The notes under the pieces were generated by a model. It was not told the DNA's origin, searched no databases, and worked only from the letters and a program-made list of their open reading frames with translations. Shown here piece after piece: positions 1 to 10,300 of a stretch of DNA of 64,000 nucleotides (position 1 is the first letter of the stretch; each line of letters begins with the position of its first letter). This DNA comes from CAWEZN01 sp964498015 (GTDB taxonomy: Bacteria > Zixibacteria > MSB-5A5 > GN15 > PGXB01): positions 11,818 through 75,817 of the forward strand of contig CAZCFT010000002.1 of assembly GCA_964498015.1 (NCBI GenBank). The letters are read 5' to 3'. The translations under genes and the position numbers were made by a program.

Positions 1-832
1 TAGATTTATCAATCTGATTTGTCTTCTTCGTATCCATGTCTATATAATAGAGGTTCATGTCTCTGTCCGAGAATGCGATCTTCTTGCTGTTGGGAGACCA
101 TTCAGGATTAAACCTCTTGCAATGCCCGTCGGTGGTAAAGCGGACCTTTTCCTTGCCGTCGTTTGAAACAAGATATATCTCATCCTCACCTGTGCTGTCT
201 GAAATCAGACTAATCCACTTACCGTCCGGCGACCAGCTTGGAGCGCTTTCCCGTGACGCCTGGAGATTCGTAAGATTGCGGGTGTTGCCCTCCTTGACCG
301 GCACGGTGAAAATATCTCCGCGGGCGGCGAATGTGGCGCGTTTGCCGTCAGGAGAAATATCGAAATCCTGGATTTTGTCCGAAACCTTTGCGAATTCAGG
401 CCTGATAGTATGTCGATCCGTGATAAGATCAATAGCAACCTTATGCACCGTTTCTGAGGGAAGGTCCATCAGGTAGATAAATCCGCCATTCTCGAAGGCG
501 ATAGCATCCGCGCCGAGGCTTGGCCAGCGAACATCATATTCAGTAAATTGGGTAACCTGTCGAGTGGATTTGTCACCCAAATCATAGCAATAGATATTAA
601 GCTTGCCGGTGCGGTCGGAGTTGAAATAGATTCTATTTCCGAACCACATAGGCAAATTATCGGTCCCGATCCAATCAGTAATTTTTTCCGACTTATTTGC
701 TTTCAAGTCGTAAATCCAAACATCCTGCGCCATTCCACCTTTGTATCTTTTCCACGTTCGAAAGTCGCGATAAATCGGGCAATAGGCAACTTTAGAGCCA
801 TCAAAGGAAACAACATATTGGGGAAAGGCGCC
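1..832 (-). CDS. Tricorn-type S41 protease, beta-propeller part (partial)
   Basis: Reading the minus strand gives a continuous frame with propeller-blade motifs typical of bacterial tricorn proteases: FRTWKRYKGG, WIYDLK, GTDNLPMW, FNSDRTGKLNIY, FENGGFIYLMDLPSE, SPDGKR, RGDIFTVPVKEG, SPDGKWI. In this family the N-terminal propellers feed peptides to a C-terminal PDZ and serine-protease core, which would lie beyond position 1. The protein is probably periplasmic, finishing peptide breakdown. The 5' part is missing: the frame meets a TAA at 833-835 inside a 55-base block duplicated around the N gap, and the family normally has well over 100 further N-terminal residues. The truncation is therefore more likely an assembly effect than biology. 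Confidence 0.8.
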
Positions 833-857
833 TTACCACAGCAGATAGTTCCTCTGT

Positions 858-957
858 NNNNNNNNNNNNNNNNNNNNNNNNNNNNNNNNNNNNNNNNNNN
901 NNNNNNNNNNNNNNNNNNNNNNNNNNNNNNNNNNNNNNNNNNNNNNNNNNNNNNNNN
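858..957. other. Assembly gap (100 N) with duplicated 55-base flanks
   Basis: Exactly 100 N. The 55 bases before it (803-857) are identical to the 55 bases after it (958-1012). This is what a k=55 de Bruijn graph overlap looks like when a scaffolder inserts a fixed-length gap. The true gap is probably negative, or the join is chimeric. Confidence 0.95.
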
Positions 958-972
958 AAAGGAAACAACATA

Positions 973-1716
973 TTGGGGAAAGGCGCCTTACCACAGCAGA
1001 TAGTTCCTCTGTTAATTCTTTTTACGGCAGGGATTTTGGGATTATTCGTCGCCCGCTATTTCCTTGTGCCGAAATCTTTCGGCGAATATGGGCATTATCG
1101 GGCTGATGCGGTTGACGAAATCGCCGCATCCGAGGTATCTTTTGCGGGATATAAAGCCTGTCTCGATTGCCACGAAGATATTTATGATCTCAAACAGGCG
1201 TCAAATCATAAGGGATTAGCTTGTGAGGTCTGTCATGGTCCTTGCGCGAAACATGTTAACGCGCCGGACGAATTCACGCCTCCCGCCCCGCGAACCCGCG
1301 ACTTTTGCATCCTTTGTCACGGATATAATCTCTCTCGCCCATCCGGCTTTCCTCAAATTATCCCGGAATTACATAATCCCGGCAAGGTCTGTATGACATG
1401 TCACAATCCGCACAACCCGCTTCTGCCTCATCCTCCGGAAGACTGCAGCGCCTGCCATCGTGAAATCGCCAGCCGCAAAATGGTTTCTCATCATGCCACC
1501 CTGGCTTGCATAGATTGTCATATAGTGCCGCCTGATCATTGGAAAGATCCGCAGACCATAAGAGCTTGGAAGCCGACTAATCGGGAAGTGTGCGGAAAAT
1601 GTCACGCCGAGGATGCCGAAAGCCCAAAGGAGATTCCCCGCATTGATCTCAACACACACGGCAAGCCTTATCTATGTTGGGATTGCCACTACCCCCATTC
1701 CCCGGAGGCGAAGTGA
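973..1716 (+). CDS. Membrane-anchored multihaem cytochrome c (8 CXXCH)
   Basis: The protein has one N-terminal membrane segment (PLLILFTAGILGLFVARYF) and then eight CXXCH haem-binding motifs: CLDCH, CEVCH, CILCH, CMTCH, CSACH, CIDCH, CGKCH, CWDCH. It is thus a periplasmic electron carrier anchored in the inner membrane. It is directly followed, with a 1-base TGATG overlap, by a ferredoxin-like subunit and an NrfD-like subunit. That order matches quinone-linked cytochrome/FeS/NrfD complexes such as Nrf, Qrc and the Geobacter Cbc type. The start shown is a TTG at 973 with AAAGGA 10 bases upstream, but both lie in the duplicated 55-base block, so the true N-terminus is uncertain. Substrate unknown. 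Confidence 0.85.
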   Translation: MGKGALPQQIVPLLILFTAGILGLFVARYFLVPKSFGEYGHYRADAVDEIAASEVSFAGYKACLDCHEDIYDLKQASNHKGLACEVCHGPCAKHVNAPDEFTPPAPRTRDFCILCHGYNLSRPSGFPQIIPELHNPGKVCMTCHNPHNPLLPHPPEDCSACHREIASRKMVSHHATLACIDCHIVPPDHWKDPQTIRAWKPTNREVCGKCHAEDAESPKEIPRIDLNTHGKPYLCWDCHYPHSPEAK

Positions 1717-2489
1717 TGGATGACCAAAAAACCCAAATGGAACGTCGAGAGTTCCTGAATGCTTGCGCAAGGAAATTGCCCGAATTCATAATGCTGTTTG
1801 CCGTTGTTGGCGGAGCCGAAATTCTCTCCGCGCAGGAAGAGCAGAAATACGACCCGAGCGGCCATAATTACGCCATGGGAATCGACATTCATAAATGTAT
1901 TGGATGTGGACGGTGCGCCGATGCCTGCAAGAAAGAGAATAAAGTCCCGATAGAACCGCGTTACTTTAGAACCTGGGTTGAACGATATATTATTCCGAGC
2001 GCCGGAGAAACGATTGTCGATAGCCCCGATGCCGGCATCGACGGGTTTCCTGAGCCGGATAAAGGAATGGATATCCTCCGTACTTTTTTTGTTCCCAAAT
2101 TATGCAATCACTGCGCCAGCCCGCCATGTGTCCAGGTCTGCCCGGTAGGAGCGACCTTTATTTCTCGAGACGGGGTCGTGTTGGTCGACGAGAAATACTG
2201 CGTCGGATGTCGCTACTGTATTCAGGCATGTCCTTATGGGGCACGATACCTTCACCCGATCAAAAAGGTCGCGGATAAGTGCACTTTCTGTTATCACCGC
2301 ATAACCAAAGGACTCCGTCCCGCTTGTGTTGAGGTCTGCCCTACTCAGGCGAGGGTGTTTGGAGAAGCAGGGGAACAGAGTAGTCCTCTTCGCCGATTCC
2401 TTAGGTTTAACGATGTGACAGTTCTTAAGCCGTCTCTCAATACATCGCCCAAAGTCTATTATGCCAATGCCGACGGAGAGGTAAGATAG
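1716..2489 (+). CDS. Four-cluster [4Fe-4S] ferredoxin subunit (NrfC/DmsB/HybA-like)
   Basis: 257 residues. Start ATG 1716 has GGAGGCG six bases upstream and overlaps the cytochrome stop. Near the N-terminus RREFLNACARK resembles a twin-arginine motif, followed by a hydrophobic stretch, suggesting periplasmic export of the folded protein. Four cysteine groups follow (CIGCGRCADAC, CNHCASPPCVQVCP, CVGCRYCIQACP, CTFC...CVEVCP), the standard arrangement for four [4Fe-4S] clusters in this family. It would pass electrons between the quinone-reactive NrfD-like subunit downstream and the multihaem cytochrome upstream. Confidence 0.9.
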   Translation: MDDQKTQMERREFLNACARKLPEFIMLFAVVGGAEILSAQEEQKYDPSGHNYAMGIDIHKCIGCGRCADACKKENKVPIEPRYFRTWVERYIIPSAGETIVDSPDAGIDGFPEPDKGMDILRTFFVPKLCNHCASPPCVQVCPVGATFISRDGVVLVDEKYCVGCRYCIQACPYGARYLHPIKKVADKCTFCYHRITKGLRPACVEVCPTQARVFGEAGEQSSPLRRFLRFNDVTVLKPSLNTSPKVYYANADGEVR

Positions 2490-2493
2490 GCCG

Positions 2494-3708
2494 ATGGAAA
2501 CCGTAATTCTGGCTGTAATTGAGAAACTGCCGGGTGTGACCGGCTATATTTATCCCAATGAATATGAACTACACTGGGGACTATTGATCGTACTCTACCC
2601 CTATCTGACCGGTCTTGTCGCCGGAGCCTTTATCCTCGCATCTCTGGAAAGGGTATTTAATGTAAAAGCTCTAATGCCGGTCTATCGCCTTTCACTTCTC
2701 ACCGCACTGTCCTTCCTGATTGTCGCCCCGCTTCCCCTGCTGGCCCATCTCGGTCACCCGGAGCGGGCTTTTGAGATGTTTCTCACCCCGCATACACAAT
2801 CGGCAATGGCCATGTTCGGATTTGTCTATGCCTGGTACTTGATGGTCGTCCTGCTCCTGGAAATTTGGTTTGATTACCGGGCCAATATCGTCACTTGGTC
2901 AAAAGAAAAAAAAGGCTTGATAAAATATATCTATAAAATCCTCAGCCTCGGCGCGACGGATATATCAGAACCGGCCGTGCGCTTTGATGGGAAGATCGGC
3001 AAGATCATAACTATAATCGGTATTCCCTCTGCATTTCTGCTTCATGGTTATGTCGGTTTCATTTTCGGCTCGGTGAAAGCTAACCCTTGGTGGAGCAGTG
3101 TTCTGATTCCCATTGTGTTCTTGTTCTCGGCGATTGTTTCCGGCATGGCGATGATGCTTCTGGTATACATGGTGACCACAATGTTTCGCTGGAAGCAGAC
3201 GAATATGAAGTGCGTGAATAAATTGGCCGAATTCCTTTTATATGCCATCATTGTCGATTTCTCTCTCGAGTTGCTCGATTTTATACACAGGCTGTATGAA
3301 TCCGAGGAGTCGATTAACATTCTCTCGGAAATGATCTCTAATAGGCTCTTTATAAGCCTGATTATCTCCCAGATCGTTCTTGGAACCCTTATTCCCGTAA
3401 TTTCGCTGGTCATGGGTCGATTCGGTAGATTTCCAGACGAGATGCGGCGGATGCTCTATTTGGTCGCCGGAGTATTGATCCAGGTCGGAATTTTCAGCAC
3501 TCGATGGAACATAGTCATCGGGGGACAACTTTTCTCTAAAAGCCTGCGAGGTCTTACTGTTTACAAACTTGAATTGATGGGGGTAGAGGGGGTCTTCATG
3601 ACCATGCTTCTTCTGCTATTGCCATTTTTGGCGCTCTTAATTCTGACCAAGATACTGCCGCCGTGGAACGAATCTGAGACGGATATCGTCTTACCCCTTA
3701 AGACTTGA
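2494..3708 (+). CDS. NrfD/PsrC-family quinone-reactive membrane subunit
   Basis: 404 residues, about nine to ten hydrophobic segments. The N-terminal part (HWGLLIVLYPYLTGLVAGAF, then PLLAHLGHPERAFEMF) has the NrfD/polysulfide-reductase PsrC look, including the conserved LGHPERAF-type loop. Such subunits oxidise or reduce menaquinone in the membrane. The start lies 4 bases after the ferredoxin stop, so the three genes form one operon. No molybdopterin or other catalytic subunit is encoded here, so the module could be a free-standing quinone:cytochrome oxidoreductase. Confidence 0.88.
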   Translation: METVILAVIEKLPGVTGYIYPNEYELHWGLLIVLYPYLTGLVAGAFILASLERVFNVKALMPVYRLSLLTALSFLIVAPLPLLAHLGHPERAFEMFLTPHTQSAMAMFGFVYAWYLMVVLLLEIWFDYRANIVTWSKEKKGLIKYIYKILSLGATDISEPAVRFDGKIGKIITIIGIPSAFLLHGYVGFIFGSVKANPWWSSVLIPIVFLFSAIVSGMAMMLLVYMVTTMFRWKQTNMKCVNKLAEFLLYAIIVDFSLELLDFIHRLYESEESINILSEMISNRLFISLIISQIVLGTLIPVISLVMGRFGRFPDEMRRMLYLVAGVLIQVGIFSTRWNIVIGGQLFSKSLRGLTVYKLELMGVEGVFMTMLLLLLPFLALLILTKILPPWNESETDIVLPLKT

Positions 3709-4086
3709 AGATTCAAATAAGTTTCATAGCGCCTCGTTTAATCAAATCACGGGATTTCGGGTTCATATCCTCATAATTCAAAACCTATCATAAAGATAAA
3801 ATTCTCTGGAAATGCTGTATCTGAGTATGTCGCTCACCAAGCATTCATCAATCAGCGTCCATTTTTTGTTGCGTTTGGCCGATATTTTGCGCAATTCTTG
3901 AGTAAGCCGGCTTATTTATGGGAATTAGAGGCCATTCATGCGATTTTTTTCACAAAGTCCGCATTTTCATACTTGACAAAAGGGACATTTTTGGTTACTT
4001 TAGGGTAAAATATATTTATGAAACCTTGATAGGCATTTGGAAATTACACGCCCTTTTGTATGCCAAATATAGATTCAGGAGAGATT
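3709..4086. other. 378-base intergenic region
   Basis: No convincing gene. AT-rich, with a possible promoter near 3973-4001. I see no clear terminator after the NrfD-like gene. Confidence 0.5.
3973..4003 (+). promoter_or_regulatory. Possible promoter for the 7-haem cytochrome gene
   Basis: TTGACA at 3973-3978. Twenty bases after its TTG comes TACTTTAG (3996-4003), which is close to the Bacteroidetes-type TAnnTTTG box. A classical -10 at 17 bases spacing is weak (TACTTT). Confidence 0.35.
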
Positions 4087-5205
4087 ATGAGAAGACGCTC
4101 ATTCTGCGCTTTTGTGGGTTTATTGACCCTCCTGCTAACTGCCATGATTTCTTTCGCCGGCGATTTCACCGATCTCAATACTGGTCGGCAGTATATTCAC
4201 CCCAGTCATGCAAAGGGGACCGCCCCACGCGCATTGGCCGCTGGAACCGGTGAAACATTCCATAATGGCGCGACTCTATATTGTTCACAATGCCATGTAA
4301 TGCATGCCAGCCAGCAACATCCGAATACCGACCAGGCGCCTCCCGATCCCTTTGGCCCATATCCGCAAACCTTCGCTCAGGCGAAATTCCTTTTGAAGGC
4401 GACCGATCCGGTGTCCCTCTGTCTGGCCTGCCATGATAATGTCGCTGGGGTCCCTGATGTCGTCGGGGCTGATGTCAATGGTTTAAGCGAGCGCGCCGCC
4501 GGCCAATTTGAATCGCCTGGAACTGATAACCCGCGCGGCCACAAGCTTGATTATGGATTAGAGATAGGCGATTCGGAGCTTTGCATGAGATGCCATTTCG
4601 GAGGTACATTTGCCACAGCCTCTGTTACCTGTATTGACTGCCATAATCATCATGGTAATGACCGCCCGCGTAACCTCCAATGGGCGTCATATCCCGGAGG
4701 GGAACCTCAAATGGGGCTTTTCGAAGACCCCGCCAGCGCCGGAATGTCCAGATATGAGGCGGCCAATGTTGGCTATGGGACTACCAATGATGATAACCTT
4801 CGCGAAGTGACTACCATATGCATCGATTGCCATCATGTTTTCACGGGCCAAAACTATAATGATCCTGACGGCAACGGGATTCACAATCGCCACCCAAGCT
4901 ATGATTCCGAAAGAGGAAGCGCAAACTTCATAGGTCAGGGAGCTGGTCAGGGGACAAGTGTCCCGGCCCATTGGGAAAGCGGCACCGGATCTGGTTTCCT
5001 GACTACGGCAAGAGTTCGCTATGTCAACAATCTTGCTACCGATTTTACCTCTTCCAAAGTCATTGATGCCGACGTCAATGGTGTCTTCTGTCTTACCTGC
5101 CATAAGGCGCACGGTGGAACGTACGCTTTTGGCCTCGCTTGGGATCCCGCGTCAGGAGTGAATGGCGAAGGGTGTGACCAATGTCACGCGAAAACAGTTC
5201 CGTGA
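4087..5205 (+). CDS. Secreted multihaem cytochrome c (7 CXXCH)
   Basis: 372 residues. Start ATG 4087 has CAGGAGAG just upstream. A clear signal peptide (MRRRSFCAFVGLLTLLLTAM...SFAG) precedes seven haem motifs: CSQCH, CLACH, CMRCH, CIDCH, CIDCH, CLTCH, CDQCH, several in the doubled-CXXCH style. Long haem-free stretches lie between the motifs, as in predicted extracellular or periplasmic cytochromes of metal- or nitrogen-respiring bacteria. It probably accepts electrons from the cytochrome/FeS/NrfD module just upstream, though it sits behind its own promoter region. A strong terminator follows. Confidence 0.85.
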   Translation: MRRRSFCAFVGLLTLLLTAMISFAGDFTDLNTGRQYIHPSHAKGTAPRALAAGTGETFHNGATLYCSQCHVMHASQQHPNTDQAPPDPFGPYPQTFAQAKFLLKATDPVSLCLACHDNVAGVPDVVGADVNGLSERAAGQFESPGTDNPRGHKLDYGLEIGDSELCMRCHFGGTFATASVTCIDCHNHHGNDRPRNLQWASYPGGEPQMGLFEDPASAGMSRYEAANVGYGTTNDDNLREVTTICIDCHHVFTGQNYNDPDGNGIHNRHPSYDSERGSANFIGQGAGQGTSVPAHWESGTGSGFLTTARVRYVNNLATDFTSSKVIDADVNGVFCLTCHKAHGGTYAFGLAWDPASGVNGEGCDQCHAKTVP

Positions 5206-5234
5206 TTTGATAATTTCCCTATTGGGAATTGAGA

Positions 5235-5277
5235 TAAAAAAGAGCCGCTCAGCTTTGAAGTTGAGCGGCTCTTTTTT
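5235..5277. terminator. Bidirectional rho-independent terminator
   Basis: Stem AGAGCCGCTCA (5241-5251) pairs with TGAGCGGCTCT (5262-5272), with A-tract before and T-tract after. It lies between the convergent cytochrome and RRM genes and can serve both. Confidence 0.9.
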
Positions 5278-5346
5278 GCTTTTGGACAGATTTGTCCGGT
5301 ATCTAATCCCCAATCGCATCGGATTTCCGAACCCGACTAACCAGAC

Positions 5347-5667
5347 TCAAAAACGGCGTCTGTTTCCGCTATATCCGCCTGATCTGGAATCGCGGCGGCC
5401 GCCGCCTCCGCCGCTCCCGCCCTCTGTCCGCGGGCGTGCCTCGTTAACATTCAATGTCTGCCCATTCAGTTCAGTTCCGTTTAAGCCGGTGATGGCGGCC
5501 TGAGCCTCAGCCTTGTTGGACATTTCGACAAATCCGAATCCTCGTGGTTCGCCGCTGAATTTGTCCTTGATGACTGTCACTTTCGACACTTCTCCGAAAC
5601 CTTCGAACACTTGACGAAGGTCACTTTCCTCGACATCACGTGCCAGATTGCCGACGTAGATATTCAT
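5347..5667 (-). CDS. RRM-domain RNA-binding protein
   Basis: 106 residues. One RNA-recognition motif: RNP2 is NIYVGNL at residues 2-8 and RNP1 is RGFGFVEM around residue 40. A Gly/Arg-rich tail (GGSGGGGGRRDSRSGG) ends the protein. Bacterial proteins of this form are small single-stranded RNA binders, often cold-induced, acting in the cytoplasm. The ATG at 5667 is preferred over an upstream in-frame TTG because TTGGAGAG lies just upstream of it. Convergent with the cytochrome gene. Confidence 0.92.
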   Translation of the reverse strand: MNIYVGNLARDVEESDLRQVFEGFGEVSKVTVIKDKFSGEPRGFGFVEMSNKAEAQAAITGLNGTELNGQTLNVNEARPRTEGGSGGGGGRRDSRSGGYSGNRRRF

Positions 5668-5911
5668 TCCACTCTCCAAATTTGTTTATCCCTTGACGAA
5701 TATTTTTCCCGCTTATTTCGCAATCGGGATAAACCGGTTATCGCGCGCCATTGCGCCATAATCTCCTGATTAAAATTTCTGAAGGTCGGCCCAGTTGTTG
5801 ACGTGTGAATGATTGATTGATACAGACCTTAACGAAACCTATACAACCGGAGATTTACCATTTCATTAAATTATATTTCCCAAAAGGCCAAAGTCAATAG
5901 CATTTTCCGGA

Positions 5912-7249
5912 TTAGTTATCCATCCGCGGATTGACAATATTATTGTATATCGAACCGAAAGTATAACTGAGTCCAAAAGATGCCCAATAGTCATAACTGG
6001 TGGCCATTTCCCTGATTCTCAACAGGACATCTTCTTTACTCAAATCTGCTTTAGCCAGCGAAATCTGATCGCGCACTTTAGAAGCATTGGAAGAAATGTT
6101 AAGTGACAAGCCCTTAATCAAGCGGAAGGAAATTTGACTATAAAGTGAAAGCCTATTCTTGCTTAAGTCATAGAAATAGGCCGAGCCTGAAAGCGAACCG
6201 TAGATAGAACCCCACGGTCGCTTAATGTCTATTACCGCAGAAATTCTGCCAGAATTCAGCCATTGGTTATGTTTATTGAAAATGGTCTCTTCGTAGTAAT
6301 CTATATAACCGCCGCTTTGACGGTACTTGAAACAAAAAAGCCGCCGGGTCGATTCGGAATATGGAAATAGATTGTACTCAATCAATCCCGCCATAGAACC
6401 CCCTAATTTCTGATTACTATACGATGATGAATAAATTGAAGCATAGCCTGCCACTGACCAGTGATTCCCCAGGCTCCAGACATATGTCATGTTACTGCCC
6501 TTGCCCCGGGATATGCTCAATGACTTGAAATCCTCCGTGTCCCATCTGGTTTCGTTGTAATTCAGCCATCCAGAGATATCCAGCTTCTTTTCTTCAGTTA
6601 TCCGCTCGATTGATAGATTGATATTATCATAAAATTGTCGATACGATCTTTGTCCCTGAATCCAACCATTTATTGATATTTCAAACACCCAATAATTCCA
6701 TTTGTCAACTACTTCCACTGGCTTTGATGGCTGTGCGTAGTCAATCGTCAGATAATTTGCCAGAGGGGTCCTGGTTATGTAGCGGAGTAATCCTATTTTT
6801 AGTATTCTGGTAGCTCCGGAGCGAGCCATTTCATCGGTATCTGATTTCCCCGTAAAATATTTCAAGGTATCATTCTTCCCCTCGAATTTGTGCTGACCCT
6901 TGAACTCCAGAGTTATTTCCGAACCGCCGCCTCCGGTAGTTTGGCCGGTTATGAGCACATAAACATCGGCATCAAAACGATCACGGACAAAATTGACAAA
7001 ATTTATCTCGGTTCGAAAGTAATTAAAATCATTCCCGTCACAGTCGACGCAGTCTATAAAAATCCTGGGAGCCAGAGCACGATTAGAGTCAGGCGCCTGC
7101 CCGACAGATTGTGCATGGCACTCCTGAGCCGGGGAAATAGCCGGCAAAAGACCTATAATCATGAAGATAGGGAAACGTGACCGGACCAATTTCCCAATGG
7201 CTTTGCATCTATTTTGGTTTGATATCGGAGAGCTTTTTTCCCAGTCCAT
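5912..7249 (-). CDS. Conserved outer-membrane beta-barrel protein, function unknown
   Basis: 445 residues. An N-terminal hydrophobic segment ending ...CHAQ looks like a signal peptide. Then comes a conserved-looking domain (IFIDCVDCDGNDFNYFRTEINFVNFVRDRFDADVYVL with TGGGGSE) and a long C-terminal half of alternating short hydrophobic strands. It ends in a beta-barrel-like segment (YDYWASFGLSYTFGSIYNNIVNPRMDN). I recall similar uncharacterised proteins in Bacteroidetes and related groups but know no function. It is divergently transcribed from the glycan cassette, sharing the 126-base space 7250-7375. Confidence 0.7.
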   Translation of the reverse strand: MDWEKSSPISNQNRCKAIGKLVRSRFPIFMIIGLLPAISPAQECHAQSVGQAPDSNRALAPRIFIDCVDCDGNDFNYFRTEINFVNFVRDRFDADVYVLITGQTTGGGGSEITLEFKGQHKFEGKNDTLKYFTGKSDTDEMARSGATRILKIGLLRYITRTPLANYLTIDYAQPSKPVEVVDKWNYWVFEISINGWIQGQRSYRQFYDNINLSIERITEEKKLDISGWLNYNETRWDTEDFKSLSISRGKGSNMTYVWSLGNHWSVAGYASIYSSSYSNQKLGGSMAGLIEYNLFPYSESTRRLFCFKYRQSGGYIDYYEETIFNKHNQWLNSGRISAVIDIKRPWGSIYGSLSGSAYFYDLSKNRLSLYSQISFRLIKGLSLNISSNASKVRDQISLAKADLSKEDVLLRIREMATSYDYWASFGLSYTFGSIYNNIVNPRMDN

Positions 7250-7304
7250 AATAAAATAACGATTCTTCCCGTCAATTTGTCAAGCTCTGGAATTTTTTTA
7301 TCTC

Positions 7305-7332
7305 TGGACATATCAGCAAAATCTGCTATATT
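7305..7332 (+). promoter_or_regulatory. Candidate promoter of the glycan cassette
   Basis: TGGACA (7305-7310), 16-base spacer, TATATT (7327-7332), about 40 bases before the ATG of the first cassette gene. Confidence 0.4.
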
Positions 7333-7375
7333 CTCAACTCCATAGTGTATAAAAAGTTAGTCAAAATGATAGAAA

Positions 7376-10300
7376 ATGAATTTGCCCATGAAGCTTCTTG
7401 ATAGTAACAATCGGGGTTTTGATAAAGTTAATGCCGCCATTGCCGGATTGGTTTTCTTGATTTCATTTATCGTCTATAATCTAACCAAAGCCCCCACCTT
7501 CTCATTTTGGGATTGCGGCGAATTCATCGCCTCCGCATATATCCTTGGCATCCCCCATCCCCCCGGTTCGCCCCTGTATGTCATTCTTGGACGTATCTTT
7601 TCAATTCTGCCTATTGCAGCAGATATAGCGGTAAGAATAAACCTGCTTTCGGTTTTCTCTTCTGCCGCCTCCACATTATTTGGATATTTAGTGACGGTAA
7701 GATTAATAAGATTTTGGTATGCGGGCCAATCCGATTCCAGAAGCCGGTTAATCACCTACATTGGCGGTTTTACCGGCGCTCTTTTTATGGCCTTCTCCAA
7801 CACCAACTGGGGAAATTCGGTGGAAGCCGAAGTTTATTCTGCGGCCATTCTGATCATGATGATTATCTACTGGTTTGCCCTCAGATATTTCGAAAATAAA
7901 GAAACCTCCCCGGGGAGCCGGTACATGGCGCTGATTCTTTATCTTGGTTTATTGGGAGTAGGGGTTCATTTAGCCATGTATGTAATTGTACCGGTACTCG
8001 GTCTCTATTTTATAATGAAAAAGGAGGCAGGTTCCAGGGAATGGGCGATCGTAGCCGCTTTTTTCCTTTTGGAATTATATCTTATTTTCGAGCTTTCTTC
8101 AAAACCGCGAGAGATACCGTTCTATATTCCGATTCTTATCACTTTCATAATTTTCCTTTTCCATTCGGCGATCAGTCAAAAATCATCTCGCATTTTGATG
8201 ATGACTCTTGGATTTTTTCTGGTTTCGCTCTATTCGCTCTATTTGGCCATCATCTCTGCTTTCGCCAAAAATATTTTTGGCAAAGATATCTCAGCGTCTC
8301 TTATTTACCTTAAGGATATTCCTGTCGGCTGGATTGGGCTTGCCGCCCTGACCATCTGGGGCGTTATTGCGCTGATAAAATATCTGCCGACTCGAACTGA
8401 AGAAAATTCCGACCGAGAATGGCTTATTACGGCCGTTTACTCGCTTATTCCGGCGGTCCTCATATTTGTCGGCCTCATATTTGATGGCTATACTGCCTTT
8501 CTGGCTTTGACTGTCTTATCAATAGCCGTATTGGGTTTCGTACTCCGACGATATATCAACTGGCTGATATTAATAGCGGTCGGTTCAATCTCGATGGTGA
8601 TTTTAGGAGTCTGGCAATTAGTCTGGGGATTGCTGATTGGTATTGCGTTAGTAATTGCCCTCGGTCTTTATTTCAAAGATAAGAGCTGGAAAACAGCCGT
8701 AATGATAATTATCTTGGCCGCCATAGGGTACTCAGTCCATGCCTTTATCCCGATAAGATCCGCTCAAAATCCTTCAATTGACGAAAATAAACCCTCGAAA
8801 TCATTAGATGCGTTAGTCGGATATCTTGAAAGAAAGCAATATGGTTCACAATCAATGGTGGACAGGATGTTTGTCCGGCGCGGCGAATGGGTAAATCAGT
8901 TCGGCGATTTTCGGCGGATGGGATTCTGGCGGTTTTTCAAAGAACAGTATGGGTTCGACGGCCCGAGATTTTTTGTGGTCTTGATTCTTGGATTATTTGG
9001 CATCTGGGAAACAATCAGAAGAAAGCCGGATATTGGCCTTCCGTTTCTGGCGCTCGTGATGGTTTGCTCTATCGGAATAGTCCTATATATGAATTTTGCC
9101 GATGGAACTCGACAGGATCCTGTGACTTTAGAGGATTACCTGGAGGTTCGTGATCGAGACTATTTTTTCACCCCCGCCTTCGCATTTTTTGGGCTGGCGA
9201 TTGGGATCGGGATTGCGGCGGTGATGGAATTATTTCGCGATATCTCGAAAAACATGAGGCCGGTTTATCAAAAATATCTGTTTGGTTTAACATCAATTAT
9301 GGTCCTGCTTCCGCTTTTTCCCCTTAAAGCCAATTATTATTTCAATGACCGGTCGCGAAACTTCATGCCTTATGATTACGCCAATAATTATCTCAAAAGT
9401 TGCGAGAAAGGAGCCATTCTGATTACTAACGGCGACAACGATACTTTCCCGCTCTGGTGCATTCAGGAGGTCTATGGAGTAAGAAAAGACGTGCGGGTGG
9501 TCAATCTCTCACTCTCCAATACTCCTTGGTATTTGAGGCAAGTGAGAGATCGCATGAATGTCCCGCTTGATCTTACTAATGACCAAATCAACCGCCTTCG
9601 ACCATATCAGACAAAAGATGGAGAGGTATTTCGTATTCAGGATCAAGCGGTTGAGCATATTTTGACCGCCAACAAGTGGCGATATCCCGTCTATATGACT
9701 GTGACTGTCCCGGACGAAAGCCGCCATTTTCAGGGACGTTCGCTTGATGAAAACCTTTCGCTTGAAGGAATGGCTTATCACCTGATACCAATTCGCGGCA
9801 AAAACCAGATTAATTTCGAAAAAACCAGGCGATTGTATTTCGATGAATTCAATTATCGCGGACTTGGAGACCCATCTGTCTATAAAGATGAAAATGCTGT
9901 GCGGCTCACCGGAAATTATGCCAGCGGGTTCATCATGTTGGCCGACACTCTCAAGAAGGCGGGAGATTTAGCCGGAGCCTTTGAATTTGTCAAAAAGGGG
10001 CTCCAGATTATGCCTGATTCATATGACTTGTACGCCTATGGGACTCAGATTCTGGCACAAATGGGCAGGACCGATACCATGAGCGCTTTCATAAGGGATG
10101 CTCGCACTGAAGATAAATGGAAACTATATTTCAATTGGGGGATATCTGCCAAGGTTGCCGGCCGGATTGATGATGCCATACAGGTACTCGAATTGACTCA
10201 TCAGATGTATCCAAATTATGCCGATGCTTATCGGGCGCTGGTGGCTCTATATTATCAAAATCGAAATTATTCAAAATTGAGGGTTATGGTGATCGAATGG

